The notes under the pieces are model-generated. The model saw only the letters and a program-made list of their open reading frames with translations, ran no database searches and was not told the origin of the DNA. A stretch of DNA of 64,000 nucleotides, taken from the NCBI RefSeq assembly GCF_001651805.1, contig NZ_CP015839.1, positions 1,178,001-1,242,000 on the forward strand. The letters run 5' to 3'. This DNA is from Marinobacterium aestuarii (GTDB lineage: Bacteria; Pseudomonadota; Gammaproteobacteria; Pseudomonadales; Balneatricaceae). Made by a program: the position numbers and the translations under genes. Below are positions 8,723-18,747 of the stretch, one piece after another (position 1 is the first letter of the stretch; each line of letters opens with the position of its first letter).

Positions 8723-9301
8723 TCAGATGTATTCAAACGCCTTGACGATTTTCTGCACGCCGGTAATAGTGCGGACCAGGCGTACCGCTATATCCGCTTC
8801 CTTCTGGGACACCAGGCCCATCAGAAATACTGTGCTGTTTTCCGTGACAACCTTGATGCGGCTGCCATTGATATTGCGCTCAGCCAGTAGCTGCAGTTTG
8901 ACGCGGCTGGTCAGGTAGGCATCATTGCTGCGTACTATGCCGGATGTCGGGCCGGCGATCTCCAGTTCGTTGTGAACCTTGCGCACTTCGCGAATCTGGC
9001 TGGCGATGCGCTCGGCTTCGTCGCGGGTGGCGGCGCTGGGAACCTGGCCGGTGAGTAGTACCAGGCCGTTATAACTGGTGGCGCCGACGTGGGCATTGCG
9101 CAGGCCCACTGAGCCCTTGTTGATGTTGACCAGGGTCTTGGTCTCGATGACTTCGTCTTCCAGGTAGTTGCCGAGCGTCCGGTGTCCTTTGTCTTCCTGG
9201 ATAGGTTCTTCCCGTGTAGCGCTAATCAGTGACGAGCAGCCAGACAGGACGACGAGGCTGGCGAGGCTGGCGAGGCTGGTGGCAATTAACAGTTTTTTCA
9301 T
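8723..9301 (-). CDS. dolP: Outer-membrane lipoprotein with two BON domains (DolP/YraP)
   Basis: A 192-residue lipoprotein. In E. coli DolP sits in the inner leaflet of the outer membrane, recognises anionic phospholipid and helps keep the envelope intact. The signal peptide ends in the lipobox LSGC, and two BON domains follow (about residues 45-115 and 120-190), each with the typical GLVLLTGQV or STVFLMGLV strand. The ATG at 9301 starts directly at MKKLLIATS; an in-frame upstream codon adds a non-signal leader and was rejected. It is last in the lpoA-yraN-diaA-dolP run. The signal sequence is encoded by a 9-base tandem repeat (see findings). Confidence 0.93.
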   Translation of the reverse strand: MKKLLIATSLASLASLVVLSGCSSLISATREEPIQEDKGHRTLGNYLEDEVIETKTLVNINKGSVGLRNAHVGATSYNGLVLLTGQVPSAATRDEAERIASQIREVRKVHNELEIAGPTSGIVRSNDAYLTSRVKLQLLAERNINGSRIKVVTENSTVFLMGLVSQKEADIAVRLVRTITGVQKIVKAFEYI

Positions 9302-9306
9302 CGGTT

Positions 9307-9894
9307 TCAGGCTCCAAACAGTTGGTAGTCGATCAGATCGCACAGGCAGTGCAGGACCAGCAGATGGGCGTCGTGTATCAGTACATCATCATCGGCTGGA
9401 ACGCAGATTTCGATCTCATCGGGGCGTAAAAGTGCCGTGGTATTGCCGCCATCGTAGCCGGTCAGTGCAATCACGCTCATGTCCCTGTCGTGGGCGGCCT
9501 GAATGGCCTGCACGAGATTGTTGGCGCGACCGTGGGTCGAGACCATCAGCAGGATGTCGCCGGGTTGGCCGAGGGCGCGAATCTGCTTGGAGTAGATGTC
9601 GCTAAAGCCACTGTCTTCACTGATGGCGGTCAGGGTGGCGCTGTCGGCGGACAGGGCGAGCGCAGGCAGTCCCGGGCGCTCATGGCGGTAGCGGTTCAGC
9701 AGCAAGGCGCAAAAATGCTGTACCAGCGCGGCGGAGCCGCCGTTGCCAACGCACAGGATCTTGTTTTCATTTACCAGGCAATGCAGCAGTTGTTCGCCGG
9801 CGCTGGCGATCATGGGAGTGTAGTGTTCGATGGTATGGGCATTGATATCCATCGAACTGTGAAACTGGCTGACAATGCGGTCTTCGAGTTCCAT
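9307..9894 (-). CDS. diaA: SIS-domain protein DiaA (GmhA-like)
   Basis: A 195-residue single SIS-domain protein. The phosphosugar-binding loop is visible as CVGNGGSAALVQHF, followed by LSADSATLTA and the MVSTHGRANN segment. In E. coli the gene at this position (between yraN and yraP) is diaA, whose tetramer binds DnaA and promotes timely initiation at oriC. Pseudomonas annotations often call the equivalent gene phosphoheptose isomerase. I favour DiaA because the order lpoA-yraN-diaA-dolP is the same as in E. coli, but GmhA activity cannot be excluded from sequence alone. Confidence 0.85.
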   Translation of the reverse strand: MELEDRIVSQFHSSMDINAHTIEHYTPMIASAGEQLLHCLVNENKILCVGNGGSAALVQHFCALLLNRYRHERPGLPALALSADSATLTAISEDSGFSDIYSKQIRALGQPGDILLMVSTHGRANNLVQAIQAAHDRDMSVIALTGYDGGNTTALLRPDEIEICVPADDDVLIHDAHLLVLHCLCDLIDYQLFGA

Positions 9895-9912
9895 TCAGCG
9901 GTGTTTCCGATC

Positions 9913-10275
9913 TCAGGGCCTGAAGGCGTCTTTATACCATAGCGGGGTGGCCGTCGGTGAATCTGATTCGAATGCGATCACATCAAAGCGGCAGGGCTGG
10001 GTGGCCCGCTGGGGGTATTGGCTCAGGTAATGGTTGGCGGTAAGGATGATTTTTTGCTGTTTGCGGGCGTCGACCGATGCGGCGGCGCTGGCCAGGCTGC
10101 TGCGGCCGCGCTTGCGTACCTCAACAAAGACCAGGCAGTCGGCATGCTGCATGATGAGGTCGATTTCACCCAGGCGGCAGTGGTAGTTGCGCGTCAGCAG
10201 CACCAGGCCCTGCTGTTCCAGCCAGTGCAGGGCCTGGTCTTCGGCAAGCTGCCCGCTGGCGCGCCTGTTCATCAA
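9913..10275 (-). CDS. yraN: YraN family protein (UPF0102)
   Basis: A 120-residue member of UPF0102, a family with a restriction-endonuclease-like fold and no firmly assigned role. The conserved core GEIDLIMQHADCLVFVEVRK carries the Asp/Glu-x-Lys-like residues of that fold. It starts 4 bases inside the end of lpoA, so translation is probably coupled. This position between lpoA and diaA is conserved in gammaproteobacteria. Confidence 0.92.
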   Translation of the reverse strand: MMNRRASGQLAEDQALHWLEQQGLVLLTRNYHCRLGEIDLIMQHADCLVFVEVRKRGRSSLASAAASVDARKQQKIILTANHYLSQYPQRATQPCRFDVIAFESDSPTATPLWYKDAFRP

Positions 10276-12101
10276 TTGCTCGCGGGTGTCAGCAGGCTGG
10301 GGACGCCATTATCAAACCGGGCCCAGGGCAGGTCTCTGGCGATGCGCGAGCCGGATGTCAGGTGTAGTTGGCCGGTTTCACCGCTGATGCGGGCCTGCGG
10401 GCTTGCCCGCAGCTGCTCAAGATAGGGATGCAGCGTGAAGGCATCGGCGCCCAGGGCGTAGAGGCGGCCAAAGCGGGTGTCGGTATCATCGCGTTGCTGG
10501 CTCATCGCCAGCTTCAGTGTGCTGGGCGGGCCTATCACCCAGGGCAGGTCGCAGAAGACTATGCCGTTCAGGTCAATATCGCTGATGCTGTTGGGGCTGC
10601 CGTCATACAGGTGTGAGGTGGCATAGACCGGCAGGCTGGCGGCGTAATTGAAGGCCAGCAGGGGTTTGATCTGGCGGGCGTCGGTCGGCAGGGCGCTGAG
10701 GAAGAGGGCGTCAGCGTCGTTACGTGGCTGGGATTCGGACTCGATGCGATTACCAGTGACCTTGCGCACGCGCTTGGCGCGGGCTGCGCTGCTATCAGTA
10801 TTGAGCAGTGACTTGACCTGGCCTGCCAGGTCGGCCTGTTCGGCAAAGGTGACGGCACCAACAACCTGGCCGCCGAGGCTCTCGAACTCGTGGATAAAGG
10901 CCTGGCCTACGCGTGAGCCCCAGTCGGTTTCCGGAATCATCATCAGCATCCGGCGCCGGCCGTCCTGCCAGGCGCGCTGGGCGGCCGCCTGCGCCTCATC
11001 TTCGGCGGCAAGGCCCAGCTGGTAGAGGTTCCCGGGGGTCTGGATGTTGGTATTGTTCAGCGCCAGCACAGGTATGGGCAGTTCGGTGGCGAGGGCGATC
11101 TGGTTAACATAGTTCTTGTCGAGCGGGCCGACCACCAGGTCCAGCTGCATGGTGCGGGCCAGGTTCAGCAGTTGCTCGGGCGTATTGACCAGGGTTGAGT
11201 CCAGCAGCTGTATTTCCGGTACAGGCTGGCCTTCGCGCTGCGCCTGATAGTAGGCGGCCATGAAACCGTCGCTGATGGCGCTGGCGGCCTTGGCGAGCGA
11301 GCCGCTCTGGGGCAGTAGCAGGCCGATGCGTCGGGTGGGTGTGACGCTGGAGTCGAGCAGTGCAGCTACCGCCTGGGGAGGCAGTTGCAGGGCGGGGTGG
11401 GATTGCCACAGGGTGCGCCATGCTGACAGGCTGTTGTACTGCCCGGCCAGATCAGTGCTGGTGCGCAGGTTGATGGCCAGCTCGTACCAGCCCTGCTCGT
11501 AATAGGAAGCATCGCCGCTGCTTGCCAGGCGTTCAAGGCCGGCGCGGGGCAATTCGCCCAGCAGTGCCCAGATACGCTCATGCAGTGTTTGACGCAGGGC
11601 TGGATCCTGGCGCAGTTGCGCCACCTTGATCAGCTCTTTCAGTTCGCCCGGGTTGTCCTGCTGTTGCTGATAGGCTTGCGCTCTCAGCTCGCCCAGCTCA
11701 ATGGCCTGGGCGGTAGGCAGGGGTTCGCTGCTGGGCATTTCGGCCAGATAGAGCAGGGCCTGGCTGCTGTCCTGGCGTTCCAGCGCGGTGCCCGCCTTGA
11801 GCTTGGCGATATCAAAGCGCAGGATTGGCGGCAGCAGTGCGGTGTCGATGCGCTCCAGAATGGCAATGGCCTGGTCGCGCTGATCGATATCGATCAGTTT
11901 GCGGGCAGCTTGCGCGCGCAGTTCGGCCGAGCGGATAGGTTGAGCGCGGCTGGCTTCATCGAGCAGGGCCGCAATGGCGTTTTGCTCGCGTTCGATAGCG
12001 TTGGCAGCGGGTGCGGGTGCTCTGGATGTCGGCGTACTGCAGCCAACAAGCAATAGGGCCAGCAGGCTGGCGGTCAGAGACAGGCGCAGCGGATTCATCA
12101 T
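10272..12101 (-). CDS. lpoA: Penicillin-binding protein activator LpoA
   Basis: About 609 residues. LpoA is an outer-membrane lipoprotein that reaches through the periplasm to activate the peptidoglycan synthase PBP1a. The signal peptide ends with lipobox LVGC near residue 20. An N-terminal TPR-like helical region of about 200 residues precedes a periplasmic-binding-protein-like C-terminal domain beginning around [20 protein letters not shown]. Start codons at 12101 and 12098 are adjacent and cannot be separated; a further one upstream is less likely. It is divergent from rsmI, with only 35 bases between the starts. Confidence 0.93.
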   Translation of the reverse strand: MMNPLRLSLTASLLALLLVGCSTPTSRAPAPAANAIEREQNAIAALLDEASRAQPIRSAELRAQAARKLIDIDQRDQAIAILERIDTALLPPILRFDIAKLKAGTALERQDSSQALLYLAEMPSSEPLPTAQAIELGELRAQAYQQQQDNPGELKELIKVAQLRQDPALRQTLHERIWALLGELPRAGLERLASSGDASYYEQGWYELAINLRTSTDLAGQYNSLSAWRTLWQSHPALQLPPQAVAALLDSSVTPTRRIGLLLPQSGSLAKAASAISDGFMAAYYQAQREGQPVPEIQLLDSTLVNTPEQLLNLARTMQLDLVVGPLDKNYVNQIALATELPIPVLALNNTNIQTPGNLYQLGLAAEDEAQAAAQRAWQDGRRRMLMMIPETDWGSRVGQAFIHEFESLGGQVVGAVTFAEQADLAGQVKSLLNTDSSAARAKRVRKVTGNRIESESQPRNDADALFLSALPTDARQIKPLLAFNYAASLPVYATSHLYDGSPNSISDIDLNGIVFCDLPWVIGPPSTLKLAMSQQRDDTDTRFGRLYALGADAFTLHPYLEQLRASPQARISGETGQLHLTSGSRIARDLPWARFDNGVPSLLTPASN

Positions 12102-12136
12102 ATACTCTGTCACCCCAAAAGACGGATGGATTCACG

Positions 12137-12979
12137 ATGTCGGAAGCGGTTTTGTATGTTGTCGCAACACCTATAGGCAATCTCGCAGATATGACTGCGC
12201 GTGCAATTGAGGTGCTGCAGACAGTGTCACTGATCGCGGCGGAAGATACCCGTCACAGTGCACGTTTGATGGCGCACTTTAACATTAAAACGCCCATGAT
12301 TTCAGTGCATGATCACAACGAACGGCAGCGAATCGAACGAATTATTGAACGCCTGTCGGCCGGCGAAAGCATTGCGCTGATTTCCGATGCCGGTACACCG
12401 CTGATTTCAGACCCCGGTTTCGTGCTGGTGCGGGCTGTGCGCGAGGCGCAGTTCAGGGTTGTGCCGGTGCCGGGTTGCAGTGCACTGGTCACGGCACTTT
12501 GTGCCGCGGGCCTGCCATCTGATCGTTTTGTGTTCGAAGGTTTCCTGCCGGCCAAGAGCCTGGCGCGGCGCCAGCGCCTCGATGCGCTGGCCCGGGAAGA
12601 GCGCACGCTTATCTTCTATGAATCGACTCACCGGATTCTGGCATCCCTGGAGGACATGCAGGCCTGCTTTGGGTCTGAGCGCATGGTGGTGGCCGCGCGT
12701 GAGCTAACCAAAACCTTTGAGACTATAAAGGGTGCGCCGGTATCCGAGCTGCTGGAGTGGATGCGCCAGGATGCCAATCAGCAGAAAGGTGAGTTTGTGG
12801 TGCTGGTGCAGGGCGCGCCCGCGGCGGCGGCGGATGACGTCAATGTCGAGGCCATGCGGGTACTTGACGTGCTGCTGGAAGAGCTGCCGATCAAGCAGGC
12901 TGCGGCGCTGGCAGCCAAGCTGACGGGTCTGAAAAAGAACTTCCTGTATCAGGCAGCGCTGGCGCGACGCGACGCCTGA
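12137..12979 (+). CDS. rsmI: 16S rRNA 2'-O-ribose C1402 methyltransferase RsmI
   Basis: A 280-residue tetrapyrrole-methylase-fold enzyme that uses S-adenosylmethionine to methylate C1402 in the decoding centre. Family motifs [26 protein letters not shown] and GTPLISDPG are all present. GGATGG lies about 10 bases ahead of the ATG at 12137. The start codon is placed here although an in-frame reading extends upstream into lpoA. rnpB follows, as in Pseudomonas. Confidence 0.95.
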   Translation: MSEAVLYVVATPIGNLADMTARAIEVLQTVSLIAAEDTRHSARLMAHFNIKTPMISVHDHNERQRIERIIERLSAGESIALISDAGTPLISDPGFVLVRAVREAQFRVVPVPGCSALVTALCAAGLPSDRFVFEGFLPAKSLARRQRLDALAREERTLIFYESTHRILASLEDMQACFGSERMVVAARELTKTFETIKGAPVSELLEWMRQDANQQKGEFVVLVQGAPAAAADDVNVEAMRVLDVLLEELPIKQAAALAAKLTGLKKNFLYQAALARRDA

Positions 12980-13013
12980 TAAAGGTCGGTTATAAAAGGC
13001 TAACTATCCTGGG

Positions 13014-13041
13014 TTGCGCTTTGTGTGAATACTGGTATTCT
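13014..13041 (+). promoter_or_regulatory. Promoter of rnpB
   Basis: TTGCGC (13014-13019), a 16-base spacer and TATTCT (13036-13041) preceded by TGG, which makes an extended -10. The predicted start of transcription, seven to eight bases on, coincides with the first base of the RNase P RNA P1 helix at about 13049. Confidence 0.6.
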
Positions 13042-13048
13042 TGCGCCC

Positions 13049-13415
<367 letters not shown>

Positions 13416-13588
13416 ACTAATTTACTCATGCAAAAGCTGTATTCTGCGTGTCAGATTTCCCCGCGTTTTTGTCCTAATTGACTGATTCCTATATCAGTTA
13501 TTTTCCAGCCACCTTAGACGCCCTGTCAGTGGCTTTAAATTAGCTAATGCGTTCGCTTATCTCCATGGAAGGTGCCACTGCGGCTGCC

Positions 13589-13617
13589 TTGCATTGCCTG
13601 TGGTTAGTTTCTATAGT
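13589..13617 (+). promoter_or_regulatory. Promoter of the mraZ/dcw cluster
   Basis: TTGCAT (13589-13594), an exact 17-base spacer and TATAGT (13612-13617). The predicted transcription start near 13624 falls at the edge of the MraZ box array, so bound MraZ would cover the initiation region. Confidence 0.65.
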
Positions 13618-13625
13618 ATGCGCAA

Positions 13626-13660
13626 GTGGGGTAAAGTGGGCAGATGTGGGTAATTATGGG
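13626..13660 (+). promoter_or_regulatory. MraZ operator: four phased TGGGN boxes
   Basis: Four copies of (G/A)TGGG occur at 13626, 13636, 13646 and 13656, with a strict 10-base period. In E. coli and Mycoplasma, MraZ is known to bind direct TGGGN repeats spaced by 5 bases in its own promoter and repress or tune the cluster. The array lies between the promoter and the mraZ start, so autoregulation is the natural reading. Confidence 0.8.
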
Positions 13661-13703
13661 AATTTTGTGGTGAAAAGTGCTCTAAGCAGAGGATGACAGC
13701 CCC

Positions 13704-14159
13704 ATGTTTCGTGGTGTGAACCCGATCAATCTCGATGCCAAGGGCCGCATGGCCATTCCGGCACGCTATCGCCAGCAGATTCAGGCGGGATGCGAGGGTT
13801 GTCTGGTTGCCACCATTGATACCGAAGAGCGTTGTCTGTTGCTCTACCCACTGCCCGAATGGGAACAGATTCAGCAGAAAATCGAGGCCTTGCCGAGTTT
13901 TAACCCGGCTGCGCGGCGTATCCAGCGACTCCTGATTGGCCATGCCACGGATCTGGAGATGGATGGCAGCGGCCGATTGCTGCTGACGGCGCCGTTGCGC
14001 GAATACGCGGGACTCGACAAGAAGGTGATATTGCTGGGACAGGGTCGCAAGTTCGAGATCTGGAGTGAAGATCTCTGGAACCAGACCCGCGAGCAGTATC
14101 TGAAGGATGTAGAGGGTGGTATGGCGCTGCCGGATGAGTTGCAGACGCTGTCACTGTAA
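13704..14159 (+). CDS. mraZ: Transcriptional regulator MraZ
   Basis: A 151-residue DNA-binding protein made of two SpoVT/AbrB-like domains; it forms a ring-shaped oligomer that binds the TGGGN repeats just upstream. Each half carries the D-x-x-GR-type motif (LDAKGRMAIP at about residue 11, MDGSGRLLLT near 90). AGAGGA lies 12 bases before the ATG. It is the first gene of the division and cell-wall cluster; rsmH starts 36 bases after the stop. Confidence 0.97.
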   Translation: MFRGVNPINLDAKGRMAIPARYRQQIQAGCEGCLVATIDTEERCLLLYPLPEWEQIQQKIEALPSFNPAARRIQRLLIGHATDLEMDGSGRLLLTAPLREYAGLDKKVILLGQGRKFEIWSEDLWNQTREQYLKDVEGGMALPDELQTLSL

Positions 14160-14195
14160 GCCAAATGATTACAGCAAACAGGTTGTCGAGCGCGA

Positions 14196-15134
14196 ATGAT
14201 ACAGGATTTCAGTCACACCACCGTATTGCTGCACGAGGCCGTCGAGGCCCTGGTGCAGGACCCGGATGCCTTCTATATAGACGGCACCTTTGGGCGAGGC
14301 GGTCACAGCGGGCTGATTCTGGAACAGCTGCAGTCAAATGGCCGCGTGCTGGCGATCGACAAGGACCCCGAGGCGATCACCTACGCCGCTGAGCGCTTTG
14401 GCGAAGAGCCCCGTTTTGAGATCGAACGCGGCTCTTTTGCGGATATGGATCAGTATGTGCGTGCACGTCAGCTCGCCGGCAAGGTCGGCGGCATTCTGCT
14501 GGATCTGGGCGTGAGTTCGCCCCAGCTGGACGATGCCACGCGCGGTTTTAGTTTTCTGAATGAAGGTCCGCTGGATATGCGGATGAATCCCGATGTGGGT
14601 CAGAGCGCGGCGCAGTGGATCGCGACGGCCGATGAAAAGGAAATAGCGGATGTGATCTTCACCTATGGTGAAGAGCGCTTCGCCCGACGTATGGCGCGCG
14701 CCGTTGTTGCGGCGCGCCAAGAGGTGCAGATCACCACCACGGCGCAGTTGGCCAAGATTATCGCGGAAGCGAACCCTGCCTGGGAGAAGGGGAAACATCC
14801 GGCGACGCGAGCCTTTCAGGCTATCCGGATTCATATAAACCGGGAACTGGAAGACCTTGAGCGTTGCCTGGACCAGGCACTGGATTTGCTGTCGATAGGA
14901 GGTCGCCTGGTGGTGATCAGCTTTCATTCGCTGGAAGATCGCATCGTCAAACGCTTCATTCGCAAGCACGTGAAGGGTGACGAGCATCTGCCGCGTGGCA
15001 TTCCTGTAACCCAGGATATGTTGCAGCAGCGTCTTAAATCTGCCGGCAAGGCGATCAAGGCCAGCCCCGGCGAAGTTCAGCAGAATCCCCGTGCGCGCAG
15101 CGCGGTCATGCGAGTCGCGGTGCGTATCAAATGA
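14196..15134 (+). CDS. rsmH: 16S rRNA m4C1402 methyltransferase RsmH (MraW)
   Basis: A 312-residue S-adenosylmethionine-dependent enzyme that methylates N4 of C1402 in 16S rRNA, the same nucleotide as RsmI encoded 2 kb upstream. The SAM-binding loop [10 protein letters not shown] is at residues 29-38; [12 protein letters not shown] and [17 protein letters not shown] are the other family signatures. Its last four bases overlap the ftsL start (ATGA). Confidence 0.97.
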   Translation: MIQDFSHTTVLLHEAVEALVQDPDAFYIDGTFGRGGHSGLILEQLQSNGRVLAIDKDPEAITYAAERFGEEPRFEIERGSFADMDQYVRARQLAGKVGGILLDLGVSSPQLDDATRGFSFLNEGPLDMRMNPDVGQSAAQWIATADEKEIADVIFTYGEERFARRMARAVVAARQEVQITTTAQLAKIIAEANPAWEKGKHPATRAFQAIRIHINRELEDLERCLDQALDLLSIGGRLVVISFHSLEDRIVKRFIRKHVKGDEHLPRGIPVTQDMLQQRLKSAGKAIKASPGEVQQNPRARSAVMRVAVRIK

Positions 15135-15541
15135 AATTGCCAGCCATGGATTGGCGCCAGTTCCCGCTCTTGCACCGGTTGCAGGTCTGGAAATCCGCCG
15201 ACGCCGCAGTGACAGATACCCAATCTGCCCCTGCGGCGTCGTTGCGTCTGTTCCGCGCCGCAGAGCTGGCACGTCCGGCGATGGTGTTGCTGGTGCTGGT
15301 GCTGTTGCTGGTTGGCAGCGCCATGGCGGTGATTTTCAGTGCCTATCAGTACCGTATTCTGTTTAACCAGCATCAGAATCTGGTTGCCAACTGGGATGAA
15401 CTCCAGGTGGAGTGGGGCCAGCTGGTGCTGGAAGAAAGCGCCTGGGCGGCGAACAACCGTATCGAGCAGATTGCCAGCAAGCGCCTGGCCATGCTGGTGC
15501 CGGAGCCTGGCATGATTGAGATTGTGCGTCATGAGCGCTGA
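15131..15541 (+). CDS. ftsL: Cell division protein FtsL
   Basis: A 136-residue bitopic membrane protein of the FtsQLB complex, which signals to FtsWI at the septum. A cytoplasmic N-terminus of about 50 residues is followed by a transmembrane helix (about 50-70) and a leucine-zipper-like periplasmic helix with the conserved LVLEESAWA segment. It is longer than E. coli FtsL (121) because of an extended N-terminus. It is translationally coupled to rsmH and overlaps ftsI by 11 bases. Confidence 0.93.
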   Translation: MKLPAMDWRQFPLLHRLQVWKSADAAVTDTQSAPAASLRLFRAAELARPAMVLLVLVLLLVGSAMAVIFSAYQYRILFNQHQNLVANWDELQVEWGQLVLEESAWAANNRIEQIASKRLAMLVPEPGMIEIVRHER

Positions 15542-17246
15542 GTCGGGCAAAGTCGATAATCAGGCGGCCAAAAGCTGGCGGCTGATGCTGCTGTTTGGGT
15601 TGCTGGCGATCATCGCCACGGCCATCCTGTTCAAACTGTTCTCCCTCTATGGCCAGGATCAGGCGTTTCTGCAGAGCCAGGGGGATGCCCGTACCCTGCG
15701 TACCATGCTGATTCCGGCGCACCGTGGTCAGATTACCGACCGCAACGGTGAGCCTTTGGCGGTGAGCGCACCTGTGGCGACCATCTGGGCCGATCCCGGC
15801 AAGGCCGACCTGAACCACCCGTCCCTCGGGCGTCTGGCTCAGCTGCTGGAGATGGATCGTACCGAGCTGCTGGATCGCCTCAACGAATTCAAGTCACGCC
15901 AGTTCATCTATCTGCGGCGGCAGGTGTCACCGGAGCTGTCCCAGCAGGTCGCGGCGTTGCGGGTGCCTGGCATCCATGTGGATCGGGAGTACAAGCGCTA
16001 CTATCCGGCGGCCGAAGTCACCAGCCACCTGGTGGGCTTTACCAATGTCGACGGCGAAGGTCAGGAGGGCATGGAGCTGGCCTACAACGACTGGCTGCGC
16101 GGTGATCCTGGCAGCAAGCTGGTACTCAAGGATCGGCTGGGTCGCACCATCAAGCATATTCGTTCGGTGGAGGAATCTGACCCGGGCCGCAATCTGCAGC
16201 TGAGCATCGATCTGCGGTTGCAGTATCTGGCGTATCGCGAACTCAAGGCCGCGGTGCAGGTTCACAAGGCCGACGGCGCGGCGGCGGTGGTGCTCAATGC
16301 CCACACCGGCGAGGTGCTGGCGATGGTAAACCAGCCATCCTACAACCCCAATGATCGCAGCAAGCTCAGCAGCAGCGCATTGCGCAACCGTGCCCTGACG
16401 GACCTGTTCGAGCCCGGCTCACCCATGAAGTCCCTTACCGTGGCGGCCGCGCTGATGAGTGGTCAGTACCAGGCCGATACGCCGGTGGATGTCTCCCCCG
16501 GTTACATTCGACTCAAAGGGCATACCATTCGGGATCACCGAAATTATGGCATCCTGGATCTCACCGGCATTATTACCAAGTCCAGCAACGTTGGCGTGAC
16601 CAAGCTGGCCCTCAGTATGCACGGCGATGCAGTACGCAATCTGATGGTCAATGTGGGTCTGGGGCAGGTGCCGGGTACGGGCTTCCCGGGCGAACAGTCA
16701 GGCTCTCTGCCCTATGTGACGGAAAAGCAAGTGGTGGAGCGGGCAACCATGTCATACGGCTACGGGCTTTCGGTAACACCGCTGCAGCTCGCGCACGCTT
16801 ATACGCCTTTTGCCAGTGGCGGCATGATTCGCCCGGTTTCCCTGCTGAAGCAGAGTGAACCATCACCGATGGTGCGGGTGATGCCGGAGCAGGTGGCAAA
16901 AGAGGTACTGGCGATGATGGAAACGGTAACCAACAGCGGCGGTACCGGCACCCGTGCCCAGGTGCCGGGGTATCGCGTTGCCGGCAAGACGGGTACGACC
17001 CACAAGATCGGTGCCGGGGGTTATATCGCCGATCAGTATGTGTCGGTCTTTGCCGGCGTAGCGCCGGTGGAAAATCCGGAGCTGGTCATGGTGGTGATGA
17101 TCGATAATCCCAAGGGGCAGGAATATTTCGGGGGCCTGGTGGCGGCGCCGGTATTTTCGCGTATTGCGGCCGGTGCTCTGCGGTTGTTGAACGTGGCGCC
17201 GGATGACTGGCCGGAGAAGGATACCAAGCGGGTGGCAATGAAATAG
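15531..17246 (+). CDS. ftsI: Peptidoglycan D,D-transpeptidase FtsI (PBP3)
   Basis: A 571-residue class B penicillin-binding protein that crosslinks septal peptidoglycan together with FtsW. A short cytoplasmic tail and a transmembrane helix (about 18-38) precede the pedestal domain and the transpeptidase domain, with active-site SPMK at 297-300 (Ser297), SSN at 351-353 and KTGT at 486-489. The start at 15531 overlaps the ftsL stop, matching the usual coupling; the slightly longer in-frame start at 15516 is less likely. Confidence 0.97.
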   Translation: MSAESGKVDNQAAKSWRLMLLFGLLAIIATAILFKLFSLYGQDQAFLQSQGDARTLRTMLIPAHRGQITDRNGEPLAVSAPVATIWADPGKADLNHPSLGRLAQLLEMDRTELLDRLNEFKSRQFIYLRRQVSPELSQQVAALRVPGIHVDREYKRYYPAAEVTSHLVGFTNVDGEGQEGMELAYNDWLRGDPGSKLVLKDRLGRTIKHIRSVEESDPGRNLQLSIDLRLQYLAYRELKAAVQVHKADGAAAVVLNAHTGEVLAMVNQPSYNPNDRSKLSSSALRNRALTDLFEPGSPMKSLTVAAALMSGQYQADTPVDVSPGYIRLKGHTIRDHRNYGILDLTGIITKSSNVGVTKLALSMHGDAVRNLMVNVGLGQVPGTGFPGEQSGSLPYVTEKQVVERATMSYGYGLSVTPLQLAHAYTPFASGGMIRPVSLLKQSEPSPMVRVMPEQVAKEVLAMMETVTNSGGTGTRAQVPGYRVAGKTGTTHKIGAGGYIADQYVSVFAGVAPVENPELVMVVMIDNPKGQEYFGGLVAAPVFSRIAAGALRLLNVAPDDWPEKDTKRVAMK

Positions 17247-17247
17247 C

Positions 17248-18747
17248 ATGACTCCAATCGCGCAAGTTAGATTGCAACAGCTCCTGCCAGAGGCGGTTAA
17301 CACCCCTCTGGCTTCGCTCGTTATCGGGGGGCTGTCCCAGGACAGCCGCACGTTACAGGCCGGTGAGCTGTTTTTCGCCCGGCCGGGATTGACCCATAGG
17401 GGTGTCGATTTCATTCCTGCGGCGGTCGCCCTTGGTGCCGTCGCCGTGCTGGTGGATGCGGCTGAAGTGGCAGCGATCGCCGAGGCTGATTTTGGTGTGC
17501 CGGTGCTGGCCATTTCGCATCTGGCGGGGCGTATTGGCCCCATGGCATCCCTGTTCTATGGCGAGCCGAGCCGAGCCATGCAGATGATTGGCGTGACCGG
17601 CACCAACGGCAAGACCTCCTGCAGTCATTACATTGCCCAGGCGCTGAACCTTGCCGGGCGGCGTACGGCGCTGATCGGCACCGTGGGCAACGGCTTTATT
17701 GATGCTCTGGCAAGTGCCAGCCACACCACGCCTGATCCCATCGCACTGCAGCGCCTGCTGGCAGATTTCCGCCGCCAGGGCGCAGATACGGTGGTGATGG
17801 AAGTATCGTCCCACGCGCTGGAACAGGGGCGGGTCCAGGGCATTGCTTTTGATGTGGCGGCATTCAGCAACCTGAGCCGCGACCATCTGGACTATCACGG
17901 TTCCATGGAGGCGTACGGCGCCGCCAAGGCGCGGCTGTTCGATGCCATGGCGGTACCGCTGCTGGCAATTAATGCCGATGATGCTTTTGGGCGCAGCTTG
18001 CTGCAGCGCTCTTTTGTCGATGCACGCCAGGTACTGGCTTTTGGTACTACGGCGAGCGCAGATATTTACCCGCTCAGCAGTCAGCTCAACAGCAGCGGCA
18101 TGCAGTTGCGACTGCACACACAGCTGGGCGAGATGGATATAGAAAACCGCCTGCTGGGGCACTTCAATCTCAGCAACCTGCTGCTCAGCGCCGCGGTGCT
18201 GCAGCTGGCCGGGCTTGACCGTGACCAGCTGCAGCGTGGCCTCAATGGCCTGACGCCGGTGTGCGGTCGCATGGAGTGCTTTGGCGGCGGCGCCCTGCCG
18301 CTGGTGGTTATCGATTATGCCCATACGCCGGATGCGCTGGAAAAGGCGCTGCAGGCGCTGGCCGATCATGTTGAAGGTCAGCTCTGGTGTCTGTTTGGCT
18401 GCGGCGGTGATCGCGACACCGGCAAGCGCGCCCAGATGGGCAGCATTGCCGCGCGCCTGGCGGATCGGCTGGTGATCACCAGCGACAATCCGCGCAGCGA
18501 AGACCCGGCACGCATCATCGGCATGATTCAGGACGGTATCGACAGTGCCACTGTCTGCGAGGTGGAGCCTGACCGTGCAAGGGCGATCCAGCAGACCCTG
18601 GCCCGTGCGGGTACGGGCGATATAGTGCTGATTGCGGGCAAGGGGCATGAGGATTATCAGGAAGTTAACGGCCAGCGCCGTCCGTTCAGCGATCAGTTGA
18701 TCGCGCAGCAGGCGCTGGACAGGCGCAAACAGGGGGCGCTGTCATGA
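17248..18747 (+). CDS. murE: UDP-MurNAc-tripeptide synthetase MurE (meso-diaminopimelate adding)
   Basis: A 499-residue Mur ligase that adds the third amino acid to UDP-MurNAc-L-Ala-D-Glu in the cytoplasm. The ATP-binding loop GVTGTNGKT is at residues 115-123. DNPRSEDP beginning at residue 413 is the DNPR motif that selects meso-diaminopimelate rather than lysine, so the wall is of the usual gram-negative type. It starts one base after ftsI ends and overlaps murF by four. Confidence 0.97.
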   Translation: MTPIAQVRLQQLLPEAVNTPLASLVIGGLSQDSRTLQAGELFFARPGLTHRGVDFIPAAVALGAVAVLVDAAEVAAIAEADFGVPVLAISHLAGRIGPMASLFYGEPSRAMQMIGVTGTNGKTSCSHYIAQALNLAGRRTALIGTVGNGFIDALASASHTTPDPIALQRLLADFRRQGADTVVMEVSSHALEQGRVQGIAFDVAAFSNLSRDHLDYHGSMEAYGAAKARLFDAMAVPLLAINADDAFGRSLLQRSFVDARQVLAFGTTASADIYPLSSQLNSSGMQLRLHTQLGEMDIENRLLGHFNLSNLLLSAAVLQLAGLDRDQLQRGLNGLTPVCGRMECFGGGALPLVVIDYAHTPDALEKALQALADHVEGQLWCLFGCGGDRDTGKRAQMGSIAARLADRLVITSDNPRSEDPARIIGMIQDGIDSATVCEVEPDRARAIQQTLARAGTGDIVLIAGKGHEDYQEVNGQRRPFSDQLIAQQALDRRKQGALS

